From: Domibacillus sp. PGB-M46
GTDB taxonomy: Bacteria; Bacillota; Bacilli; Bacillales; Domibacillaceae
NCBI RefSeq assembly: GCF_022668875.1
Contig: NZ_JAKGCR010000007.1
Coordinates: 124,001 to 188,000 of the forward strand
DNA: 64,000 bases
Direction: 5' to 3'
Shown: positions 33,652 through 42,673 of the stretch, one piece after another
How the letters are laid out: each line of letters starts with the position of its first letter
How positions within the stretch are numbered: the stretch's first letter is position 1
Program-made: the position numbers and the translations under genes
The notes under the pieces: model-generated
What the model saw: only the letters and a program-made list of their open reading frames with translations
Databases searched by the model: none
Told to the model about the DNA's origin: nothing

Positions 33652-34210
33652 ATGCTTGTTCAACTTAAAATAGAAATAACCAGCTTGTTCGAACCCATCC
33701 CAAATGCCCATGCACTTTATCTTTTTCAGGAAATTAATGCTTATATTGGCCATACTGCAGCTTGTATTTAAAGAGTATTCAGCTTGGAAAGCGCACGCTC
33801 GTTATTGAGAATGACTGTTTTCTACGGCTGATTGAAGTCCGCCTGCAGCCTTTTTTATCCGCCAGCCAAATGAATAAAATTCTTTTCCAAAATAACTTTG
33901 AATTCTTTCCTATTATCTTCAATCCGAAAGATCCATCCCAGCATCATTTTTTTAATAAAAAGCATAAAGAACATATTTATCATTATGCCGAGAGAATTTA
34001 GTCTCATACAGAATGGAACAAACAAACCGTCTTCTCTGCTCAGCTTGAAGAATTTGAACAAAAGCAAACTTGCCTTTAAAAGAAACGGGCGCCTCATGCG
34101 TATGTGCCTACAACCAGGAAAGCTTGACCAGCCTTCAAAAGCAGGCACTTCTTCTCTTTCACGATTTTAAGCTGACAGACCAAGGCAAACTGCTTCGTTT
34201 ACCTGCTTAA
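33652..34210 (+). pseudogene. decayed gene of unknown function
   Basis: An open frame starts with ATG at 33652 after AGAGGGG (39 codons). It overlaps by ten bases a second frame (33762-34001), is interrupted by TAG at 33999-34001, continues in the same frame as SHTEWNKQTVFSAQLEEFEQ, then shifts frame near 34075 to a segment ending LTDQGKLLRLPA and TAA at 34210. Protein-like composition across three lesions suggests a former gene of about 185 codons. I do not recognise the family. The rest of this 975-base gap (to 34427) shows no other coding signal. Confidence 0.5.
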
Positions 34211-34427
34211 AAAGAAGCCTTAGGTACAGGTGTGTTCCTTCCTCATTATTTATGCTTTCGCTATTGAATGATCATCCCTTTGTTTTTTTAATATAATTTA
34301 ACAGGTGATCTTATATCTATAATGACATCTTTTGACCTGGAAAATAAGATTTATTTTATACAGCATTACAAAATAAAAAAAGCGGAGAATGCAGCCAATT
34401 GGCCTCTTCCCTGCTTTTTATATTTTG

Positions 34428-35804
34428 TTATCCTAATTCTAATACTGCTACCGCCTCGACATGGACCGTCTGCGGGAACATATCCACTGGCTGCACTTCA
34501 CGTGTTTTAAAGCCGCCGTCTTCAAGTACGCGAAGATCCCGTGCGAGTGTACCCGGGTTACAAGACACGTACACAACCCGTTTCGGCTTCATTTTTAAAA
34601 TTGTGTCAAGAAGTGCCTCGTCGCAGCCTTTACGCGGCGGGTCTACAACGATTACATCTGGCTTGATGCCCTGCTTATACCAGGCTGGGATCACTTCCTC
34701 TGCTTTTCCCGCTTCAAAATGAGCGTTTGTAATGCCGTTGAGCTCTGCATTTTGCTTGGCATCTTCAATGGCCTGCGGTACAATTTCAACCCCGTACACC
34801 TGCTTTGCTTTTTGTGCAAGAAACAGGGAGATCGTGCCGATACCGCAATAAGCGTCGATTACGGTTTCCTCACCAGTCAATCCGGCATACTCCAGTGCTT
34901 TATTGTAAAGCACTTCTGTTTGAACCGGATTAACTTGATAAAATGACCGGGCGGAAATGGCAAATCGAATGCCGCCGATCGTATCATAGATCACATCTTC
35001 TCCAAACAGCGTCCGCGTTTTGGAACCGAAAATAACGTTTGTTTTATCTGGATTCACATTTTGTACAATTGATGTAATATCTGGAACAGCCTGGCGAATC
35101 CCCTCTACAATAACCTCCTGGTTCGGCAGCTCATTGGTGCGTGTGATCAGCACAGCCATTTTTTCGCCGGTTTGATAGCCGATTCGTGCCATTACGTGAC
35201 GGAGCACACCTTTATGGCGGCCTTCATCATAAGGCATAACCCCGTTCGCTGCACAAACATCTTTTACTTTTTGAATGATTGCGTCACTTTCTGTATGCTG
35301 GATCAAGCATTCTGTCATATCAATAATGTCATGCGAACGCTTTTTATAGAAACCGGCGACAACCTGACCTTCAGGCGACAGACCAACCGGCACCTGCGCT
35401 TTGTTCCGGTAGCGCCATGGATCCTCCAAGCCGAGCACCGGATGTACCGGCACGTCCGGAAGCTTAGCAATCCGGTCAATCACATTGCGTACCTGATTGT
35501 ATTTCATATCCAGCTGCCCTGCATAGGATAAGTGCTGCATCTGGCAGCCGCCGCACTCATCGTAGACCGGACAAGGCGGCTCCACCCGCTCTTTTGATGC
35601 TTGATCAAGCCGGACCAGCTCGGCAAACCCGTACCCCTTATTTAATTTGGTTACTTGAATTTCTCCTGTTTCTCCCGGCAGAACACCTTCTATAAATAAT
35701 GGATAGCCATCAATTTTGGCTACTCCTTTTCCTTCATGCGTCAAATCAGCCACCGTTACATGAACGGTATCGCCTTTTTGAACCGGAGCTTGAATCTTTG
35801 CCAC
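34428..35804 (-). CDS. rlmCD: 23S rRNA (uracil-5-)-methyltransferase RlmCD
   Basis: 458 aa, GTG start at 35804 after AGGAGAG. An N-terminal TRAM domain (about 10-65) is followed by an iron-sulfur Cys cluster ([15 protein letters not shown], near 78-92) and a SAM methyltransferase domain with [22 protein letters not shown] and the catalytic Cys in [13 protein letters not shown]. In Gram-positive bacteria one enzyme (B. subtilis YefA) methylates U747 and U1939 of 23S rRNA. In B. subtilis it follows dagK (yerQ) directly; here dagK is 8.6 kb away. Confidence 0.92.
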   Translation of the reverse strand: MAKIQAPVQKGDTVHVTVADLTHEGKGVAKIDGYPLFIEGVLPGETGEIQVTKLNKGYGFAELVRLDQASKERVEPPCPVYDECGGCQMQHLSYAGQLDMKYNQVRNVIDRIAKLPDVPVHPVLGLEDPWRYRNKAQVPVGLSPEGQVVAGFYKKRSHDIIDMTECLIQHTESDAIIQKVKDVCAANGVMPYDEGRHKGVLRHVMARIGYQTGEKMAVLITRTNELPNQEVIVEGIRQAVPDITSIVQNVNPDKTNVIFGSKTRTLFGEDVIYDTIGGIRFAISARSFYQVNPVQTEVLYNKALEYAGLTGEETVIDAYCGIGTISLFLAQKAKQVYGVEIVPQAIEDAKQNAELNGITNAHFEAGKAEEVIPAWYKQGIKPDVIVVDPPRKGCDEALLDTILKMKPKRVVYVSCNPGTLARDLRVLEDGGFKTREVQPVDMFPQTVHVEAVAVLELG

Positions 35805-35820
35805 AATTACTCTCCTCTTT

Positions 35821-36046
35821 CTATTTGAAAAATGATGCCCGCTCAGCCGAAATCCATTTTTCTATTTCTTTTTCCCTTACGGAACGATTCACTAAAATAT
35901 CATGCCAGACGTAGTTTTTCAGTAAAAGAAGCTTGTCTGGCCGTACACACCAAGTCCATTGACTGGCTGCCCCGCTTGAAAACGATACCCTTCATCTTAC
36001 AACGATGTGCCGCTTTCTTCAAGAGCGTTTCAAGCATTTCATACAT
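35821..36046 (-). pseudogene. small gene upstream of rlmCD with an apparent frameshift
   Basis: ATG at 36046 (or 36037) after AGGAG opens a frame (MYEMLETLLKKAAHRCKMKG...) that is out of step by one base with a protein-like 3' part ending [19 protein letters not shown] and TAG at 35821. Losing one G from the GGGG run near 35971 would join them into about 74 residues. The end is 16 bases from the rlmCD start. The plus strand also has protein-like fragments here, so the strand is not certain. Confidence 0.4.
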
Positions 36047-36179
36047 TTCTCCTCATATGAACGGAATCATCTTCAGCTCCCCTTTATTCTGCTGACTGCG
36101 GCAGCAGTTTATACAGTTTTTAAAAGAGATTATGGCAGCGGATCCACCTATCGAAAATGAACAATTCTGTTCGTGTCAG

Positions 36180-36296
36180 TTATTTTGATGAACGTTTTTT
36201 ATAGCGCTTCGCCGCGTTGGACGGATCAAAATGTGCGATTCTAAAAGGCACCTTGTATGGACGGCTTTTGCTTGTTATCGTGACAGTCTCTTCCAC
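36180..36296 (-). CDS. possible 38-residue basic peptide
   Basis: Open from GTG at 36296 to TAA at 36180, ending NAAKRYKKRSSK. Composition is protein-like but there is no ribosome site, so it may be the tail of a decayed gene. The rest of 35805-36410 shows only broken frames. Confidence 0.25.
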   Translation of the reverse strand: MEETVTITSKSRPYKVPFRIAHFDPSNAAKRYKKRSSK

Positions 36297-36410
36297 TGGT
36301 CAAAACGTTTATTACTTTTATCCGTTCACTAATCTGCTCGTATTCGTCACTCCTACTGGAAAATGACGGAATAATAGTGCAGGCAAATACTTTATCAGGA
36401 GGTTTTACGT

Positions 36411-37469
36411 ATGAAAGCTTTGCGTTGGTATGAAGCGAAAAATATCCGTGTTGAAACCATTGATGAACCGGTAACGGCGCCCGGAAAAGTAAAGATTCAA
36501 GTAGAATGGACAGGTATTTGCGGCAGTGATTTGCATGAATACGCAGCAGGTCCTATTTTTGTACCGGTGAAAGAACCGCATTACGCCAGCCGGGATAGGG
36601 CACCGATTGTAATGGGGCATGAGTTTTCCGGCAGGGTTATCGAAGTAGGTGCAGGCGTCACACGTGTTCAGCCGGGCGATCCGGTTGTGGTGGAGCCTAT
36701 TCTTTCCTGTGGTGAATGTGCGGCGTGTAAAAAAGGAAAATACAACTTGTGTAAACACCTCGGCTTTCATGGATTGTCTGGAGGAGGAGGCGGGTTTCCT
36801 GAATATACAGTGGTCGATGAGCATATGGTACATAAAATGCCGGACGGCCTTCCTTTCGAACAGGGCGCACTCGTTGAACCGGCGGCGGTCGCTCTTCATG
36901 CAGTCCGCCTGAGCAAATTAAAAGCGGGTGATAAAGCGGCGGTTTTCGGAGCGGATCCTATTGGCCTGCTTGTGATTGAAGCGCTCCGGGCAGCAGGTGC
37001 ATCCGAAATTTATGCCGTTGAGCTTTCTCCTGAACGAGCAGCAAAAGCAAGAGAGCTGGGAGCACGCGATGTGATTAACCCGAAAGAGGAAAATGTCGTA
37101 GAGCGTCTTCAGGAGCTGACAGACGGCGGCGTAGATGTGGCGTTTGAAGTTACAGGTGTGCCGGTTGTTCTCCAGCAGGCGATTGACGCTGCAACATTTG
37201 AAGGAGAAACCGTCATCGTTTCTATTTGGGAATCCGAGGCGTCTGTGCAGCCAAATAATGTTGTGCTTCAGGAACGGACTGTAAAAGGCATTATTGCCTA
37301 CCGTGATATTTCCCCGGCCGTTATGGAGCTTATGCAGCAAGGCTATTTTCTGGCGGAAAAGCTTGTAACAAAACGCATTTCGCTTGATGATGTGGTAGCG
37401 GAAGGGTTTGAAGCACTGGTGAAGGAAAAAAATCATATAAAGATTTTAGTTAAAGCCCAGCCTGATTGA
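36411..37469 (+). CDS. bdhA: 2,3-butanediol dehydrogenase (zinc-dependent)
   Basis: 352 aa. Catalytic zinc site in GICGSDLHEY and GHEFSGRV, structural zinc Cys cluster in CGECAACKKGKYNLC, and a Rossmann domain with GADPIGLLVIEAL (the usual GxGPIG reads GADPIG). The similarity is to B. subtilis BdhA (YdjL), which interconverts acetoin and 2,3-butanediol with NADH; a related secondary alcohol dehydrogenase is the alternative. CAGGAGG lies before the ATG. Monocistronic, with a terminator that is also the left end of repeat element B. Confidence 0.87.
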   Translation: MKALRWYEAKNIRVETIDEPVTAPGKVKIQVEWTGICGSDLHEYAAGPIFVPVKEPHYASRDRAPIVMGHEFSGRVIEVGAGVTRVQPGDPVVVEPILSCGECAACKKGKYNLCKHLGFHGLSGGGGGFPEYTVVDEHMVHKMPDGLPFEQGALVEPAAVALHAVRLSKLKAGDKAAVFGADPIGLLVIEALRAAGASEIYAVELSPERAAKARELGARDVINPKEENVVERLQELTDGGVDVAFEVTGVPVVLQQAIDAATFEGETVIVSIWESEASVQPNNVVLQERTVKGIIAYRDISPAVMELMQQGYFLAEKLVTKRISLDDVVAEGFEALVKEKNHIKILVKAQPD

Positions 37470-37471
37470 TA

Positions 37472-37910
37472 AAAAAAAGAACATCCTTGTTGGATGTTCT
37501 TTTAGATTTTGGGAAAATTATGTTAATGACAATGCACATGAATGGGATGATCGGCGGCGTCCAGGCAGCTCCGCTTTCCATGGGGCAGGCGCTGAGCCCG
37601 GCTTCGCCTGGCGGCTCCATCGGTCTCAACTGCCCGCTCGTCCCATAGGAGTCTGCGCCGCCCTCCCACCGCCAAGTGGCTTGCAACAAGATGGTATAGA
37701 GCTCATAAGGTCGTATCTTTTTGTTTAAAAAAGTGGAAATGTCTATTTAGACCTTGCAACACCACTTAGTGAAGCCTGCCGGACGAAGACTCCTGCGGGA
37801 AGTACAGTGAGTCGGGAGACCCCGCAGGCGCAGCCGAGGAGGCTCTTTTTTAAAAGTGAAAGGCTTTGTCTATAAACTGAAAGAACATCCTCCCTGGATG
37901 TTCTTTTTTT
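37472..37910. repeat. non-coding repeat element B bounded by inverted terminator hairpins
   Basis: The ends (37472-37486 and 37896-37910) are perfect 15-base inverted copies, AAAAAAAGAACATCC, each the arm of a hairpin with GGATGTTC. Inside are two GC-rich blocks (37545-37690 and about 37770-37850) of the kind scattered in Bacillaceae intergenic DNA, and TAGACAAAG next to the right hairpin (minus strand). The left hairpin (37476-37503) doubles as the bdhA terminator. No coding sequence is seen in this 490-base gap. Confidence 0.6.
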
Positions 37911-37936
37911 GTTTAGAACCGGCGGAAAGTGGAATA
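37911..37936 (+). promoter_or_regulatory. sigma-B-type promoter of the ydaG-like gene
   Basis: GTTTAG and GGAATA are separated by 14 bases, close to the general stress consensus GTTTAA / GGGTAT. The gene is 27 bases downstream, and B. subtilis ydaG is sigma-B dependent. Confidence 0.55.
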
Positions 37937-37962
37937 GTAATCCATATAAGGAGTGATTGAAA

Positions 37963-38379
37963 ATGAGTTCACTAAAAGATCAAATTGCCTCAATTATCGA
38001 CAGCAACCTTGTGGGAACGATGGCCACTATTCATGATAACAAGCCGCGTTCACGCTATATGACTTTTTTTAATGACGATTTAACACTGTACACGGCCACA
38101 AGTAAAGACACTCATAAAACAGAAGATATCGAGCAGAACCCATACACTCATATTCTGCTTGGCTATAACGGAGAGGGAATCGGCGATGAATATGTCGAAA
38201 TCGAAGGAAAAGTGACCGAGTCCGACGATGAAGGCTTAAAGAAAAAAGTATGGAATGAACATTTAGAGTCATGGTTTGACGGGCCGGAGGATCCAAAGTT
38301 ATTGATTTTAAAGGTTACCCCTGAGCAAATCCGGCTTATGAATAAAAAAGGACAGCCGCCGCAAACGCTGGAGCTGTAA
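37963..38379 (+). CDS. ydaG: pyridoxamine 5'-phosphate oxidase-like general stress protein 26
   Basis: 138 aa from the ATG at 37963, nine bases after AAGGAG (a TTG at 37957 is less likely). Split-barrel flavin-binding fold: VGTMATIHDNKPRSRYMTFF, TATSKDTHKTEDI and a C-terminal LKVTPEQIRLMNKKG. It matches B. subtilis YdaG (about 140 aa), a stress-induced FMN-binding protein of unknown substrate. The probable sigma-B promoter upstream supports the assignment. Confidence 0.82.
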   Translation: MSSLKDQIASIIDSNLVGTMATIHDNKPRSRYMTFFNDDLTLYTATSKDTHKTEDIEQNPYTHILLGYNGEGIGDEYVEIEGKVTESDDEGLKKKVWNEHLESWFDGPEDPKLLILKVTPEQIRLMNKKGQPPQTLEL

Positions 38380-38387
38380 CAGAAATC

Positions 38388-38579
38388 AAAAGCACCGCCT
38401 TTTAAGGCGGTGCTTTTTGGTTGTAGACAAAGTAAGAAAGCAGGCTGATTAAAAACGTATGACTTTCCAGGAACGCCGCCGGCCGGGAAGCGGAGTGACC
38501 TTTTGGAGATCGTGAGCACTCACAGCCGGCAAGTGACGACGAAAGCGGGTGTTTGCCAATAGCCTGAGGGGGTGCTTTT
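38388..38579. repeat. non-coding repeat element C
   Basis: The left end AAAAGCACCGCC (38388-38399) forms the ydaG terminator hairpin with GGCGGTGCTTTTT and is followed by GTAGACAAAG. The right end, on the minus strand, reads AAAAGCACCCCC then CAGGCTATTGGCAAA, an inverted near copy. The right edge coincides with the stop codon of the ABC exporter gene. Same plan as elements A and B. Confidence 0.5.
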
Positions 38580-40308
38580 ACCGGGCGGCTGCTACAACCT
38601 CTTCATATGAGCCGATTGCTTGAATACCGCCATTTTTCAGCCGGATCACTTGATCGGCACGGCGGATGGTGTTCAGCCGGTGAGCGATGACGAAGCTGGT
38701 CCGTCCTTTCATCAGGCGGCCGAGCGCTTCCTGAATATGCAATTCAGTGATTGTATCGATACTGCTTGTTGCTTCATCTAAAATCAACAAAACTGGATCA
38801 GCCAAGATCGCCCGGGCAATCGCCAGAAGCTGGCGCTGCCCCTGGCTGATGCCTGATCCATCCTGCTTGAGCATGGAATGGTATCCGTCCGGCATCCGTT
38901 CAATAAACGAATGGGCATTGGCCTGCCTGGCGGCTTCTATAACTTCTTCATCGGTTGCATCCAGCCGGCCATAGCGGATATTTTCCATCATGGTTCCTTC
39001 AAAAAGTACCGTATCCTGCAGCACAAATCCCATTTGGCTGCGCAGTGCTGCTCCGGAAATATCCCGGCTGTCTATACCGTCAAACAAAATTTTGCCTCCA
39101 TCCGGCTCATAAAACCGGACAAGTAAATTCATAATTGTCGTTTTACCTGAACCAGTCGGGCCGATCAAAGCGACCATCTCTCCGGGTAAAGCGTGGAATG
39201 AAACATGAGATAATGTTTTTTTTCCTTCTTCATATGAAAAAGAAACATCATCAAACACTACTTCCCCCGACAGAAGCGGTGTCTGTCCTTTCTTCCCGTC
39301 AACCGCTTCATCCGTATCCATAATATCAAATACCCGTTCCGCTCCGGCGACTGCTGACAGCATTGTGTTGTATTGATTGGCCAGATCATTGAGGGGGCGC
39401 GTGAATTGGCGGGCGTATTCTGTAAAGATCACAATGGTGCCAACCGTTGCCTGCCCGTTCAGCGCTAGAACACCGCCGACAAGAGCAATCACAGCGAAAC
39501 CAGCGTTATTCAACACATTCATTAATTTCGGAATAAAGCCCGAATAAGCCTGTGCCAGATAACCGGCTTCACGCAGACGCTCATTTTTTTCCATAAATTC
39601 TTCAATGATATCTTCTTCCCGGGAAAACATTTTGACGATATGCCGGCTCGAAATCGCTTCTTCAATAAACCCGTTTAAATCGCCAAGGTGGCGCTGCTGC
39701 TCTTTAAACCTTGGGCCGGTGCGGCTTGTGATCCATTTCATTCCGCCAAACATCAGCGGGATAATGAGCAAAGTCACAGCAGTTAAAAGCGGGCTTAAAT
39801 AAAGCATCACGACAATGGAGCCGGTGAGTGTCAACAGCCCCGATGCCACTTGAATAATGGAACTGTTCAGTGTACTGCTGATATTATCGATGTCATTGGT
39901 GACACGGCTCATCAGCTCGCCGTGGCGGCGCTTATCGAAAAAAGAAATCGGCAGTGTATGAAAATGGCGGAATAAATCATCACGAAGCTCGTAGACGGTT
40001 TGTTGGGCAATTTCCACCATCCAATAGTTTTGCAGAAAGCTGACGGCTGAATAACTGACATATACTAGTGCCAGGCCGGCGAGCAGCAGAAGCAGGCCGC
40101 GTTCATTCCCCGATGCCATATAATCATCGATCGCCTTCCCGGTTAAAAAAGGGCCGGCCAGGGCTAATGCGGAACCCAGCGCCACCATTATCATTGTCAG
40201 CACCAGTTTTCCTTTTCTCTTCAGCAAATAGCGGCCAATCCGCTTCAGCGTCTCAGACATGTTGCTGATCTGCGGCTTGGTTTCCCTGTTATTGCCCGGA
40301 TGCTTCAT
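38578..40308 (-). CDS. heterodimeric ABC exporter, permease/ATPase subunit 2 (canonical Walker B)
   Basis: 576 aa from the ATG at 40308 after GAGGAGG; longer in-frame starts lie deep in the upstream gene. Six membrane helices (about 20-310) are followed by an ATPase domain: Walker A GPTGSGKTT, a signature reading ISQGQ instead of LSGGQ, Walker B LLILDEATSSID with the catalytic Glu, and H-loop IAHRLNT. It pairs with the overlapping upstream gene (20 bases). Such LmrCD/BmrCD/YfiBC-type pairs export drugs or lipids. The substrate is unknown. Confidence 0.87.
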   Translation of the reverse strand: MKHPGNNRETKPQISNMSETLKRIGRYLLKRKGKLVLTMIMVALGSALALAGPFLTGKAIDDYMASGNERGLLLLLAGLALVYVSYSAVSFLQNYWMVEIAQQTVYELRDDLFRHFHTLPISFFDKRRHGELMSRVTNDIDNISSTLNSSIIQVASGLLTLTGSIVVMLYLSPLLTAVTLLIIPLMFGGMKWITSRTGPRFKEQQRHLGDLNGFIEEAISSRHIVKMFSREEDIIEEFMEKNERLREAGYLAQAYSGFIPKLMNVLNNAGFAVIALVGGVLALNGQATVGTIVIFTEYARQFTRPLNDLANQYNTMLSAVAGAERVFDIMDTDEAVDGKKGQTPLLSGEVVFDDVSFSYEEGKKTLSHVSFHALPGEMVALIGPTGSGKTTIMNLLVRFYEPDGGKILFDGIDSRDISGAALRSQMGFVLQDTVLFEGTMMENIRYGRLDATDEEVIEAARQANAHSFIERMPDGYHSMLKQDGSGISQGQRQLLAIARAILADPVLLILDEATSSIDTITELHIQEALGRLMKGRTSFVIAHRLNTIRRADQVIRLKNGGIQAIGSYEEVVAAAR

Positions 40309-42019
40309 GAATTCCACCTCCTCTGCCCTGCGACTCCAGCAGGCGTCTGTACAAGCCGTTTTCCCGTGCCAGTTCCCCGTGCGTGCCGGAAGTAGCAATT
40401 CGACCGTCTTCCATTATAAAAATACAATCCGCTTGTTCAGCAGTTGAAATTTTTTGCGTTACAATCACTACAGTGCATGGCTGGGCAGTGATTGCCTCAA
40501 TAAGTGCGGCTTCCGTTTTTACATCCAACGCGCTCGTACTGTCATCCAACAGTAAAATATCCGGCTGCCGAACGAGCGCCCTTGCGATGGACAGCCGCTG
40601 CTTCTGTCCTCCTGAGAGCGTAACGCCTTTTTGCCCGATCACCGTATGGTATCCGTCCGGCAATGAAACGATCGTTTCATGAATTTGCGCTTTTTGAGCG
40701 GCTTCCATTACTTCTTCATCGGTCGCATTTTTTTTGCCCCAGCGAATGTTATCGATAATTGATCCGGTAAACAAATGAGATTCCTGCGGGACAAAGCCAA
40801 TATGGCGCCGAAGCAGGCCGACGTCCATCCGGCTTATATCACGGCCGCCGATGGCAACACGCCCTTTCTCCGGCTCGTACAAGCGCGGAATCAAAGAAAG
40901 CAGTGCTGACTTGCCGGAGCCGGTTTCTCCTAGAACAGCGGCCATGCTGCCGCTCTTAATATTCATGGAGAGCAAATGAAGCACGGGCGTTTTACCGCCC
41001 GGGTATGTAAAGGTAATTTCCTCCAATGAGAGATCTCCTTCTGCTGGATAAGTCTCTGTTACAGCCGGGTGCTGCTCCTCTTTCACCATTAATACTTCAT
41101 TGACCCGGGCAGCAGAAGCTCTGCCGCGGGCAAACGCAAGTGTAATAAACGTAAGGATTGATAGTGAAATAATAATCCGTGCCGCGTAGTTGATCACAGC
41201 CACAATTTCACCTGTGGTCGCTGTGCCGCTTTGCAGCTCGGCAAAGCCGAACCACAGGATAAATAAAAGGCCGCCATTCATCACAAGCATCAAAATCGGC
41301 ACAATGCTTTCAAATGTGCGGATGACGCCGATCGTATTTTCCATGAGTGCTTTGCCAGCCCGTTCAAACCGCGCCGTTTCATGTCCGCTGCGGACAAATG
41401 CCCGGATCAGCCGGATGCCCGTCAAGTTTTCACGCATTACGCTGTTTACACGGTCGAGCTTAAGCTGCACACGTTGAAACATACCCGCTCCCTTTCGCAT
41501 CATAAACAGCATAAAGATGGTCATGACCGGCACCGTTATAAGCAGCACCGACGCTAGCTTAAAATGAACGAACAGCGCCATCATTGTGCCAAAGAGAATC
41601 ATTAACGGTGCACGCAGCATAATGCGCAGACTCATAAAAACAGCGTTTTGCAGCTGGGTCACATCGTTTGTCATCCTTGTAATTAATGTCGACGTATCAA
41701 AGTAGCCGTACTGCCCGAACGAAAAAAACTGCACTTTCTCGATCAGTTTCTTTCGAATATCGAACCCGTAGTTTTGGCCAATCCGCGCAGCAATAAATGA
41801 ATTGGTAATTCCAGCAGAGAATGAAAACAGCGACAGCCCGACCATGATACTGCCCCAAAATAAAATCGCGTTCATCTCTCCAGCCGCGATGCCGTCATCG
41901 ATCATTTTCGCCATTAAAACCGGCAGCACGAGTTCCACTGCAAGCTCAAGCAGCATCAGTCCCCAGGCAGCAGCCATCCGCAGACGATACGGCTTTAATA
42001 ACACCCAAACATGATTCAT
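40289..42019 (-). CDS. heterodimeric ABC exporter, permease/ATPase subunit 1 (degenerate Walker B)
   Basis: 576 aa from the ATG at 42019 (spaced six bases from GAAGGA). Six membrane helices, then an ATPase domain with Walker A GETGSGKSA, canonical LSGGQKQRLSIARAL, but Walker B LLLDDSTSALD in which Asp replaces the catalytic Glu, and Gln in place of the H-loop His (VTQKISTAEQ). This is the non-hydrolysing half expected of asymmetric heterodimers. The signature of this subunit completes the active site whose Walker B is in the partner. First gene of the pair. No regulator gene adjoins. Confidence 0.87.
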   Translation of the reverse strand: MNHVWVLLKPYRLRMAAAWGLMLLELAVELVLPVLMAKMIDDGIAAGEMNAILFWGSIMVGLSLFSFSAGITNSFIAARIGQNYGFDIRKKLIEKVQFFSFGQYGYFDTSTLITRMTNDVTQLQNAVFMSLRIMLRAPLMILFGTMMALFVHFKLASVLLITVPVMTIFMLFMMRKGAGMFQRVQLKLDRVNSVMRENLTGIRLIRAFVRSGHETARFERAGKALMENTIGVIRTFESIVPILMLVMNGGLLFILWFGFAELQSGTATTGEIVAVINYAARIIISLSILTFITLAFARGRASAARVNEVLMVKEEQHPAVTETYPAEGDLSLEEITFTYPGGKTPVLHLLSMNIKSGSMAAVLGETGSGKSALLSLIPRLYEPEKGRVAIGGRDISRMDVGLLRRHIGFVPQESHLFTGSIIDNIRWGKKNATDEEVMEAAQKAQIHETIVSLPDGYHTVIGQKGVTLSGGQKQRLSIARALVRQPDILLLDDSTSALDVKTEAALIEAITAQPCTVVIVTQKISTAEQADCIFIMEDGRIATSGTHGELARENGLYRRLLESQGRGGGIHEASGQ

Positions 42020-42067
42020 CCCCATTCCTTCTTCCATCTCTTTGTTTATCTTTAGTGTAGCAAACAT

Positions 42068-42626
42068 AAAAAGAAATCGCTTCTTTCAAGAAGCGTCCGG
42101 TATGCCTGTCCGCTCAAGGAGCAGAAGGCATTCTCCAGCCTGTTCTATTTACCAGCTGGAGAAGTGACCTACCATTTTGGCTCGATAAACGCTCTTTTCA
42201 CCATCAGCTCCATATCCAGGCATTGAATGGCGCTGATTCCTTCTATGCGGACGATTACGCACACATTTGTCTGCTCTAAAAAGAAAGCTCATGAAAGCAG
42301 ACTGCTGTACCGCAGCACACATCTAACGGCTGAAGCTGTGATAGGGTCACTGTTTTTTTCTTTTCATCGAGATGTTCGATGCAGAAGTACCCGGGCAATG
42401 GACTTTGAATATTGGGCGATAACAAGGTAAGTAAAGCGGACGGGAATGACAATATCCTGGACAGGTATTCCGCTCTTTACAAGAAAAAACGCCATGGTGT
42501 ACGGCTGATGCGCAAAATGTTTACGCGTTTCTTCTTGGGTAGGACCTATTTTCAATTTGGCATAGTCATTCGCCATGCATGGAACAAAAAAGCACGGCTT
42601 TTCATGCGGATGATCTGAAAAATTTA
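42068..42626. other. gap with broken reading frames
   Basis: A small hairpin (CGCTTCTTTCAAGAAGCG, 42080-42097) is followed by plus-strand protein-like fragments in shifting frames, for instance QALNGADSFYADDYAHICLL, then LTAEAVIGSLFF, then EMFDAEVPGQWTLNIGR ending at 42417. This looks like a decayed gene at about 42150-42417. The rest may hold a minus-strand frame (42364-42573), but no ribosome site supports it. Confidence 0.4.
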
Positions 42627-42629
42627 AAA

Positions 42630-42668
42630 AAGCCTGCCGGCATCGAACGAAGCGATGCCGGCAGGCGG
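42630..42668 (-). terminator. terminator of the marR-MFS operon
   Basis: GCCTGCCGGCATCG and CGATGCCGGCAGGC form a 14-base stem with a seven-base loop; on the minus strand TTTTTTAAATTTTT follows. Confidence 0.9.
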
Positions 42669-42673
42669 GCAGT

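Noticed and set aside
35880-35960. GRTHQ motif suggesting a pseudouridine synthase fragment
   Set aside because: Five residues in a frame with a stop a few codons later and no other RluA-family motif.
36405-36899. 164-codon minus-strand ORF
   Set aside because: Antisense to bdhA, whose zinc motifs are intact.
42364-42573. minus-strand ORF beginning MANDYAKLK
   Set aside because: No ribosome site, and it overlaps a region where the plus strand also shows coding remnants; kept only as part of the gap description.
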